Shown here piece after piece: positions 56,164 through 64,000 of a stretch of DNA of 64,000 nt; the first letter of the stretch is position 1; the number at the start of each line of letters is the position of its first letter. Source of the stretch: Ditylenchus dipsaci (Eukaryota > Nematoda > Chromadorea > Rhabditida > Anguinidae); contig SADC01001374.1 in assembly GCA_004194705.1 (NCBI GenBank), positions 372,001-436,000 of the forward strand. The letters run 5' to 3'. The translations under genes and the position numbers were made by a program. The notes below the pieces were generated by a model, which worked only from the letters and a program-made list of their open reading frames with translations, was not told where the DNA came from and searched no databases.

Positions 56164-58354
56164 GGCTCTAGGTAAATTGAACCTATACAAATTGAACCTA
56201 TACAAATTGAACCTAGGTAAATTGAACCTGAGGTAAATTGAACCTTAAAATTTGTCTTGGGACGATTTTCATCAGAACTATTTTTAATTTTCCGGCGTAT
56301 AAAAAGTAACCATCTCGGTGATAGGTAAGCACAGGAAAGGGTAGGAAAACCACAAGGATATTAGGTCGACCCCATAGTATGCGCCCGACCTAATATCTAA
56401 AAGCATTTTTCTGGTTGCGCTACCCAGGTCTCTCTCATCTAGATAGTGTTACTTGGGTGGTAGTTTCGTGTAGTTTAGTGGTTGAGATATATGTAGATCG
56501 CCAAGTGGTGGCAACTAAGCGTCGTCATCATTTGTACATATAGTCCCTTCTCACTTTTTGGCCAATTGTTGAACTTTGTTTTAGTAGTTCGAAATGGAGA
56601 TGCTTTCAAGCGAGAAGAACAAACCGATGGTCATTTTGAGGAATATCTATACTGGCGAAAAGAGCAAATAGGGAAGCGAACTTACTGGCACTGCATCTTT
56701 TACAAGCTTGGAGTGGATGGAAAAGTGGAGAGCAAATGCCCAGGTATTTTTAAACCCTTATATATGTTTTCGGTTTTCATGGCATATTCGAACAGGAAGA
56801 GCTTCAACTTTCGATGGCATGGTCAACTTTCGATGGCATGGTCACACTTGACGACTCTCTCGAAATGGTTTCATCTATTTTTTGCTGAATTTTTCTTTAT
56901 TTTCAGGGCTGGATGATGTTGAAGTGCTTGCTAACAAATTTGGAATCAAATTGAATAAAGAGCAGCTGGGATTCCTCGAACCCACAGTGTGGCTTAATGG
57001 CGAAACCGTTAACTTCTACCATCAGATGATTGTCCAGCAAAACAAATCTGATCTGAATCTCCCACCGGTATTTTAACTTATAAGTTCTTTGCAACTCTTT
57101 TTTCGTTTAGGTCTTTTCTTTCGATTCTCTTTTTACACACTCAACTACAAGAAAAGGGTCCAAACGCTGTGCTCAACTGCGTAAAAGATGTGGAGATATT
57201 TGCTTTCGAACTGCTCCTCATTCCCATATATTCCTCGGGTCACTGGTCTCTAGTGGTATTCATTTTCAGATGATAATATGCATAATAGATTTGTTTAGGG
57301 GGTAAACACTGTTAAGGAAAGATTGGTTTATTATGATTCACTCCTCGGGGATGGTACAGAACACACTAGCCTGATCAAGTAAAATTTTTGAAAGCGTTTA
57401 CTTTGACCAACAATAATTTAGGGAGTTCTTGCAAGAATATGCAATCGAGAATGGCTACGAAGCTTTGGATCCTGGTAACTGGATAGGATTCTGCCCAAAG
57501 TATGCTTCTTATTTCTCGGTTGGTTGACAATGCAAAGTTTACAGGGGATTCCTCGCCAGACTAATACATTTGATTGTGGAGTTTTCATTTGCCAATATTC
57601 AAAGTGCTTATCTCGTGGAGAGCAATTTCACTTCACTGAAGCACAGATGGACGGAATTCGAAAAGAAATGAGTGAAGAAATCCTGGGTGGAACACTGTTC
57701 TAACTTCGAATAATTGTTTGATGATGATTGTCTTTATGTTTGAATGTTAAGAAGTGGTTTGAATACAATTTATTTTTGAAAAAGTTAAGTAGGGTCGCAT
57801 TCGCCGATTAGCAGAACCGGGAAAAAACCGGTTTTTTTTCAGAACAACCAATCCAAAAAGCCGACCGATTGAAACCCTAGAATTAAGGATGAAAATAATT
57901 AGAGAGAGAGAGTAGTTTGCAAACATAATATAAAAAAATAATCCAGGTGGTCAACTTGATTCACCACCTGAACTCGGATATAGATTGAGTGGACCAAAAC
58001 ATTTAACAGGACAAAGGCTTACTGGTCTTATGAAAGTTAGTTTAGGACTGTTCTTCCAGAAAAAAATGATGTTTACCAGCACCAGGATTCGAAACTGTGA
58101 CTTCAGAAATTTAGTACGCGGATTTATCACGGGTAAATTTACCGAACGGGGAATTCACCACGGTGGAATATGCTGCCTCCTTGAAACACTGTGATCTGGC
58201 AACCCAACTGGAAAAAATCTCATTTGAATAAAAAAAATCCTTTCAAGACAATTTTAAGGTTCAATTTACCTCAGGTTCAATTTACCTCAGGTTCAATTTA
58301 CCTCAGTTCATTTACCTAGGTTCAATTTGTATAGGTTCAATTTACCGCCGCCCA
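56164..58354 (+). mobile_element. minisatellite-ended transposon carrying a FLYWCH-ULP1 gene
   Basis: The inverted ends consist of tandem GGTAAATTGAACCT units with spacers TATACA, TA or TGA: five on the left (56171-56250) and six on the right (58255-58346). Both end inward in TTAAAATT(T)GTCTT. The exact 8-base direct repeat GCAAAAAT flanks it at 56156-56163 and 58355-58362. The outermost 7-8 bases before the arrays pair poorly. Only one gene is inside, a FLYWCH finger fused to a ULP1-type protease. No transposase is present, so it should depend on one supplied in trans (inference). Confidence 0.72.
56585..57703 (+). CDS. FLYWCH zinc finger plus ULP1-type cysteine protease
   Basis: Exons: 56585-56743, 56796-56867, 56907-57067, 57111-57255, 57299-57378, 57422-57499 and 57545-57703. 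FLYWCH part: EEYLYWRKE, TYWHC, a second Cys (ESKCPG) and HGH, with the His pair supplied by exon 2. Protease part: VWLNGETVNFYHQMI and VFSFDSLF give the N-terminal ULP1 signature. The catalytic triad is His in SSGHWSLV, Asp in LVYYDSLLG and Cys in TFDCGVFICQYSK, with the oxyanion Gln in IPRQTN. The family cuts SUMO or related modifiers. Missing bases are inferred in exon 2, near 57151-57155 and at the 57545 junction. Exon 2 contains a tandem 19-base duplication. The first exon or start ATG is not identified. Confidence 0.82.
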
Positions 58355-58590
58355 GCAAAAATCGATAAAAAATCAAATAATAATCGGTTTTCATCGGTTG
58401 TTTTGTCTTAGAATTTTTCTATTCTTTGGTCTCTATTTTCAAAATGATGTCAATTTCTGTTTGCTGTTACGCTGCAAATGTTTCGCTAAGCGCCTACGCA
58501 TTAGAACACTTACGCAAAGATGCTCACTGCGGATGCTGCTGATTCATTACATTTTAAAATTCGATTTTAGTTATCAAGCAGGATAAAGCT
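58355..58590. other. eIF5A upstream region
   Basis: The 236 bases between the transposon and the eIF5A ATG must hold the eIF5A promoter and 5' UTR. The TTTTAG at about 58565-58570 could be a 5' UTR splice acceptor. Insertion of the element therefore fell directly upstream of a housekeeping gene. Confidence 0.45.
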
Positions 58591-59279
58591 ATGTCAGACA
58601 ACGAGCATGACGCGACTTCTCTAAGGGTGAGTCTGGGGCCGGTGCCACTTATCCGAAACAGTGTTCTGGTAAGTCTTGTGTTTTTTCATTTTTGTCTGAT
58701 TAGTCAACTGTTATAGCTATTCGAAAGGGCGAGTTCGTCATGATCAAAGGTCGTCCTTGCAAGGTGATCTCCATATCGATTAGAAGATCAAATTAAATAG
58801 TACTAAATTGTTGTTCTTTAGGTGGTGGAGATGTCTACTTCCAAGACAGGCAAGCACGGACACGCCAAAGTTCACATGGTTGCTCTGGATATCTTCACAA
58901 ACAAGAAGCTGGAGGATATCTGCCCATCGACGCACAACATGGACATTCCTATCGTCAAGCGTAAAGAATATCAGGTTGGTGAATCTCTGAATCTTTTGTC
59001 GTGCTCATATCCTTCTTTCAGTTGCTTTCTATTAATGACGACGAATTTCTCAGCTTGATGGATCTTGAAACATGCGAAACCAAGGTAGTCTCTCAATGAC
59101 TCTTTATCGGTGTTTCAAAATTTCATATTCAGGATGATTTGCGTGTTCCTGACAATGAACTTGGTACTCAGATCAAACAGGCCTTCGAGAAGGATGAAAA
59201 CGCTCTGCTTATCTCTGTGGTGGCTGCTTGCGGTGAAGAAATGGTTATGGGCTGGAAGAATATGCCGAACAAGGATTGA
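58591..59279 (+). CDS. EIF5A: translation factor eIF5A
   Basis: Five exons (58591-58668, 58717-58763, 58822-58974, 59022-59084, 59133-59279) give about 162 residues. [18 protein letters not shown] leads to [20 protein letters not shown], which contains the lysine of GKHGH that is turned to hypusine. [18 protein letters not shown] and the C-terminal OB-fold ([16 protein letters not shown]) follow. It helps ribosomes pass difficult peptide bonds and terminate. All splice phases agree. One base is missing near 58613: restoring it turns the N-terminus into the usual acidic lead followed by [11 protein letters not shown]. Because the gene is essential and otherwise perfect, this is probably a sequencing error. 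Confidence 0.96.
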
Positions 59280-59361
59280 TCGCAGCCGAGAGTAATGCAC
59301 TCAGACTACAAATTCAAGCTTTGTTTCGAGAATGAGCTTTCTCCTCTGTTAAATTGTCTTG

Positions 59362-59367
59362 AATAAA
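59362..59367 (+). terminator. eIF5A polyadenylation signal
   Basis: AATAAA lies 83 bases after the eIF5A stop codon, followed by a T-rich stretch. It fits as the 3' end signal of this gene. Confidence 0.65.
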
Positions 59368-59468
59368 TTTACGTTCTTTCATTTTGTATTTATAGGCTTG
59401 GATTAATGGCTTTTAGTAAGTTACGGACGGTGTCCTTTAATTTTAAGTATGTTCAATTTTCAATGCGC

Positions 59469-60223
59469 CGTTAACACGCATTTGAGCCTTTGGATTTGAG
59501 CCCCCGCATTTGAGCCCCCGCATTTGAGCCCCCCGTATTTGAGCCCCCGCATTTGAGCCCCCGCATTTGAGCCCCCGCATTTGAGCCCCCGCATTTGAGC
59601 TCCCGCATTTGAGCCCCGCATTTGAGACCCATAGTAAAGCCGACATTTGAATCGGGACACGGACATTTCACCGCCGGATCATTTCACCGCCTGTATCTGT
59701 TCAATTTTTAACTCCGATTTTGTATTTATTCATTCTTCTGTGTTTTTCTTTGAAAATCGATATTTACTTTAAATATAAAAATTTAGCAATCTGATGGATG
59801 CTAATATAGAGCTCGTATATGAAGAGTTAGCCCTTATCCCGGACCATGTACCCCCAAAGGGTCAGCCCTTATCCCGGACCATGTACCCACAAAGGGGCTT
59901 CCTATTGAATTAGGTTGCCTGCCGAAGGCAGGCAGGTAGAAGGAGAAGGATCTGAAGAGAATGAAAATGACACTTATTGAATTTGTTGTTTGTTCTAGTG
60001 TTTCATTTATATTGTTGAATGTTATCAATCAATTGCTTGCATATGTACCACTAGAATTGTTCTGTCGTTCTGTTAAAAATCAGATCTTGAAACAAAAAAC
60101 TAAATGGGGCTCAAATGCGGGGCTCAAATGCGGGGCTCAAATGCGGGGGCTCAAATACGGGGGCTCAAATGCGGGAGCTCAAATGCGGGGGCTCAAATCC
60201 AAGGGCTCAAATGCGTAGTAACC
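59469..60223. mobile_element. minisatellite-ended element (GAGCCCCCGCATTT units)
   Basis: The ends CGTTAACACGCATTTGAGCC and (inverted) GGTTACTACGCATTTGAGCC match at 17 of 20 bases. Behind them stand about 11 units of TTGAGCCCCCGCAT on the left and 7 inverted units on the right. An exact 8-base direct repeat, CAATGCGC, flanks it at 59461-59468 and 60224-60231. The middle contains two direct copies of CCTTATCCCGGACCATGTAC (59830-59890) and no gene. Confidence 0.85.
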
Positions 60224-60708
60224 CAATGCGCTGTAGCTCGCGCGCTGGAAAAAATTTTGATTGTGACACTGGAGACGTGTTCAGCGTGGTCGATTTGCTT
60301 ATAAAAGTTCTTTCGCGATTTCAGAGTCACTGTCAATTATTGAATTCCGCTCAAGACAATAAACGTTGAAATTTTAAATTCAAGTGTTTATTGTATTGAG
60401 CGGAATTCAAATTTGTTAGTGACCATTGTTTCAAAAGTCATAAGCATAGTTTCAAATTTATAGTCATAGGCATAGTTTCTAATTCATAGTCATAGGCATA
60501 GTATGACTAGAATTTTGGCTGTAACTATGGCTCACCTACATTTCGAATAACACTTTTATGAAAATCCATCATTATAAATAAAAGTCTTTTCGAAAAAAAT
60601 TTAAATGGCAAAAATTGTTTCATGACAAAAATTGTGTTGTAACAAATTGTTGTGAAACTAATCAATTTTGGAAATATCTGGTATCGGACATGTCTTTGTG
60701 GAAACAGC

Positions 60709-60944
60709 TACCGTATTTCCTTTAATAACTCACCCTCTCAACTTTGAGGGCCTATATCTCAGCTCGGAACAAATATTTTGCAAAGCTGTTTATTGCATTT
60801 TCTTAATTCCCACGAGCTCTACCGATTCCAGTTTTTAAATTTAATATTTTCACCCAAAAATCTCGAGATCGACCTCGAATTTTTCCAATTTTCAGCGATC
60901 CGAAAAATAACTCACCCGGGTGAGTTATTAGAAGAAATACGGTA
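60709..60944. mobile_element. TACCGTATT-family MITE, copy at 60.7 kb
   Basis: The ends TACCGTATTTCCTTTAATAA and (right) TTATTAGAAGAAATACGGTA are inverted. The interior has CAACTTTGAGGGCCTATATC, CCCACGAGCTCTACCGATTC and CACCCAAAAATCTCGAGATC. It is the closest match to the 4828 copy. It is nested inside the 60423 element. Confidence 0.85.
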
Positions 60945-61047
60945 TCTATTTCACTTATTTTTAGCCTTTGTTACTTATGCTTACACTAATTCTTCTCTAA
61001 AATATATTTTGATCCCCAGTTCATATCTTAGTACAAATTATCGTCAC

Positions 61048-61133
61048 TAAATTCGTTGACACGCATTTGGGCCCCTCCGCATTTGGGCCCCCGCGTTTGG
61101 CCCCGCATTTGGGCCCCGCATTTGGGCCCAATT
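61048..61133. repeat. one-sided GCATTTGGGCCC array
   Basis: CGTTGACACGCATTTGGGCC begins the array and matches the terminal sequence of the 59469 element. Five units of GCATTTGGGCCCC type follow. No inverted partner is found, so it is a solitary end of that family. Confidence 0.65.
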
Positions 61134-62017
61134 CAAAATTCTTTATATTTCCTTGGCAAATCGTCGGTAAATTCATTTATTGTCTATTTTATTTCGCTGC
61201 ACTTCGTGTGCTATTATTACTTATGTTCGTAAGGGGTCGGACAAACTTTTGAAGTTTCATCCAAAAGGTGAAATTAAGGTGTCCACGTGGTGTGAGTCAA
61301 GCGATCGCACTGAGATAGGGCTATATAGGTAGGGTTATCTTAGGTGGCCGAAACCCAGTTTTGAAAAAAAATTGACCCAAATTCAACTTTTTCTCCGGGT
61401 TACCAAGGTAAACCATCCTAAAAAAGTATCCAAATACCCTAAAAAGATGGAATTTTAACATAGTTTTTTTGATTGGAGCGTACCCCGTAAAAAAAACTTA
61501 GGTATGCATGCTTTTCATGAGGAAGTCCAGCCATGTATTTCCCAAATGGTTATAGAAACCTCCAGGCAATTGAAGGACTATCATACTAGGTACTGGCGTT
61601 TTCGTTGATAAAATAACTTTTTCGTAATTATCAAGTCATCTTTAGATCATGTTTTTGAGTGGGAGACTATGGTTTTATTATTTTCAAAATTTAATAGAGG
61701 TGTGCCCAAATATTTTTACCATGAATGTAATTAACGGCTTTCTTTCAAAAAGATGTTGAGCCACTCTAAAAGAATCATAATGCTGTAAAAACTGATGAAC
61801 ATATGTTATTTTGGTCAGTAAAGAGCTGTTTCCGAGAAAAGTCTTCAAGCAAAAATTGACTTTTCCCAGTAGACAAAGGTAAATCATTATAAAAAGGTAC
61901 CCTTATACTCCAAAAAGATGGAATTGAACATAGTTTTGACAACTGGGGCCTACCGCATGAATAAAGTCTGGTATGCATGCTTTTTCCATGCATCCATAGT
62001 CACTTTCGAGTGATTTG

Positions 62018-62130
62018 TGTCTAAGGTATGTGAGTGTGCGCATCTCAACTCCAAACCCCAAGCCCCTGCGCCCCGAAGGGGGCGCAGGGGCTTGCGAGTT
62101 AGAGATGCGCGCACTTACTTACCTTAGACA
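62018..62130. repeat. GC-hairpin repeat, copy 2
   Basis: The core AAGCCCCTGCGCCCC / GGGGCGCAGGGGCTT at 62060-62093 is a 15-bp perfect stem with a 4-base loop. The outer arms GTCTAAGGTATGTGAGTG / CTTACTTACCTTAGAC and GCGCATCTC / GAGATGCGC also pair. The 3' flank TTGATCATAAATTGCATA is shared with 5457-5620. Confidence 0.75.
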
Positions 62131-62375
62131 TGATTAGAGATGTACTTTTGATCATAAATTGCATAAAAGGTCTCTTTTGCAAAGTTCCATGTTGAAAAAC
62201 ATAGTACACATTCGACTTATAATATAAGCACACATAGGATCACTTCTTTCTGGTGCTTATTTATCATAAATTTACTGTAATAGCATATGTAATGGCACTG
62301 TAACAGCGTAAATAAACTTTTTTACTATTTAACTTTTTCAGTAATTGCATTCTGGCCATAAAACCTTATATGGGG

Positions 62376-62436
62376 GTGTTTCGGCGGGGTGTTTCGGCGG
62401 GGTTGTTTCGGCCGGGGGTGTTTCGGGGTGGACCCG
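62376..62436. repeat. GGGGTGTTTCGGC tandem units
   Basis: Four imperfect tandem units of GGGGTGTTTCGGCG type lie next to the inner edge of the right array of the 60423 element. This looks like another one-sided minisatellite end. Confidence 0.6.
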
Positions 62437-62511
62437 TCTATGACTTTGAAATTATGCCTATGACTATGACTTTGAAACTATGCCTATGACTTTTGAAAAC
62501 ACTGTTGGTGA

Positions 62512-63294
62512 CTCTGAAATTGCGGAAAACTTTTATCAGCAAATTGACTACTCTAAACACGAATCCAGTGTCCGAATCAAAAGTTTTTCCAGCCGGAAAA
62601 AATTCACTCACAAAAATTGTATTATATATATGTAGTTAAAAAACACAATGAACCTCGCTTTTTGACTGTAAAATACGTTTCGCTGCAAAAATTTTGACTT
62701 AAAGTGTGAAATTTGACAAAATTAGAGAAAAAAATATTTTGCCGATCTGAACTGATCTGATCTTTGCCCACCCCTTGTAGATTAGCGGTTCTTAATAATT
62801 CTTCTAATATTTGGTAGATCTCCGGTCTCACAGATCTACTTTATTGGAAATAGTAATGCTATGTTCGGACTCCTTTTACTGACATGTATTTTTTTAATGG
62901 TTGAAGCCCTGAATATTCGGGGTTGTATTAAGATGCAATAATGATTTTATAGTATCTCAGACATTTTCATCCATTTCCTAGTCCTCCATATTCCCATAAA
63001 TTACCATTGGTGTTGATGAAATCATAATGCTGAATTCTGTCTTTTCCAAAGCGTTGACAAGAGATGTCCAATGACCTCTAATGGAGATGCTGCCACCTAG
63101 CTCGAAAGTGTGGCGCTGGCCGCCAGAGATTCTGCGGATATAAAGAACCTATTTAGTTGAGAATTCGTAAACAATCAGAACTACGAAATAACGTGATTTT
63201 GTAATCAACGTTAAAATAATCATAATCAATTAACGACGCTTATCACTGTAAAGTTGTCCCTCAAATCTGCAAACGGCTTTAGAGTACCACCAAC
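62512..63294. other. unassigned spacer
   Basis: AT-rich sequence without a recognised exon or element. Confidence 0.4.
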
Positions 63295-64000
63295 CAGTGC
63301 TGGGAATTTCAAAATTTTTGCTCCTGCTCCTGGCTCTTAGTGTCAAAATTTCGCTCTGCTCTTGCTCGTGACTCCTAGTCTCAAATTTTCTCTCTTGGCT
63401 CTTAGTGTCAAATTTTTTGCTCCTGCTCTTGCTTTTGGCTCTCAGTGTCAAAATTTTTGGCTCCTGTTCTTGGCTCGGAGCGGATAATCTCGGAGCCAAG
63501 AGCAAAGAATCTCTCAGATTGACAAAATTATCATATCTTATAATTTTTCCTCTTGACTTGTAAAAGATTAAATGTTTTTATTTAAAACATAATTAAATTG
63601 GAACAGTCAATGTAGGTCAAAAAAGATTATCATACTCAAAGTTTACTGTGGTGTGTTATCAAAATAAGGGGCTTGAAAACCATTAATTGTTGAATAGAAC
63701 CTTGATTTGTAAATAAAAACTCGTGATTTCTGTTTTTAACTTTACTTTTTTATTAGCTACGGCACTTTTTCCATTAACTTCTTTTTTACAATATTTTAGA
63801 TCAATCAAATTTGTTCATCAGTTACAGCTGACTCGACAATTTTTTCACGAATAAAAATACGTCATTAATGTGTTCAAAATAATAATTGAAATATAATTTT
63901 ATGCTCGGAGAAAAAAATCAGAGTGCTCCCAGGCCGAAATTTTTCGCTCCTGCTCTTGGCTTGGAGCGGATGATCTCGGAGCCAAGAGCGGAGAATCACC
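63295..64000. mobile_element. hAT-type element with GCTCTTGGCTC arrays, cut by the window end
   Basis: It begins CAGTGCTGGGAATTTCAAAA, a typical hAT end. An array of CTCCTGCTCTTGGCTCTTAG and CAGTGTCAAAATTTTT words runs to about 63515. After about 390 bases of AT-rich sequence the array resumes at about 63930 to the window edge. The right end and target duplication lie outside the window. Open frames through the array are artefacts. Confidence 0.65.

Larger units (their letters stand above)
60423..62503. mobile_element. minisatellite-ended element (GTCATAGGCATAGTTTCAAA units)
   Basis: The left array 60435-60500 and the right inverted array 62440-62490 are made of GTCATAGGCATAGTTT-type units. 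The flanks GTTAGTGA (60415-60422) and GTTGGTGA (62504-62511) are an 8-base repeat with one difference. The 2.1-kb interior holds a complete TACCGTATT MITE, a one-sided GCATTTGGGCCC array, a direct repeat of about 130 bases (61395 and 61870) and the GC hairpin repeat. No coding region is recognised. Confidence 0.6.

Noticed and set aside
58065..58100. Minus-strand B-box-like GTTTCGAATCCTGG
   Set aside because: No A box or cloverleaf at a suitable distance.
59443..60369. Frames reading GLKCGGSNAGAQMR in three phases
   Set aside because: The array unit is open in all frames by chance. It has no start context or splice signals.
63230..63505. Minus-strand Ser/Arg/Lys-rich frame resembling an SR-type protein
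   Set aside because: It is translated from CTCTTGGCTC repeats inside a hAT-type element.

Overview
The window reads as an AT-rich animal genome with short introns. The exons found carry introns of about 44-55 bases with GT/AG ends. The recognisable genes are animal nuclear proteins: SUB1/PC4, a PTIP (PAXIP1)-type BRCT protein, a TRIP12-type HECT ubiquitin ligase and eIF5A. No bacterial or organellar feature is seen. I cannot name the lineage. A compact-intron invertebrate such as a sponge or small-bodied bilaterian would fit, but that is a guess.

Layout. SUB1 lies at 453-1024 (+). A PTIP-like gene follows on the same strand from about 1339 to 35288. Its Gln/Pro-rich exons (1339-10530) and its four C-terminal BRCT domains (29400-35288) are pushed apart by transposons sitting in the introns, including an almost intact Mutator-like (MULE) element at 26043-29047. 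From 35.3 to 45.9 kb come a degraded mariner, copied PTIP exon fragments, a hAT-type element, a minus-strand Cys-rich membrane protein, a rhomboid-like fragment and two very large palindromes. The HECT exons of a TRIP12-like gene fill 45891-48291. From 48.4 to 56.1 kb there are mostly repeats and copied gene fragments. At 56164-58354 lies a transposon-like unit carrying a FLYWCH zinc finger fused to a ULP1-type cysteine protease. eIF5A follows at 58591-59279. The rest is repeats.

Main point of interest. Three elements have terminal inverted repeats (TIRs) built from tandem arrays of short units of roughly 13-20 bases, and are bracketed by 8-base direct repeats: 56164-58354, 59469-60223 and 60423-62503. 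The repeats are exact in the first two and have one mismatch in the third. The first carries the FLYWCH-ULP1 gene. The MULE at 26043 also has an 8-base duplication and a FLYWCH transposase. I infer that the minisatellite-ended elements are Foldback-like relatives mobilised by that type of transposase, with the protease as cargo. Plant Foldback/MULE elements carrying ULP1 genes are a known parallel.

Quality caveat. Nearly every conserved gene here (PTIP, TRIP12, eIF5A, the MULE transposase, the ULP1 gene) is broken by single missing bases, often in homopolymers, while the reading frame on both sides is well conserved. Because this includes eIF5A, residual long-read indel error is more likely than gene death. 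Automatic gene calling on this sequence would fail.
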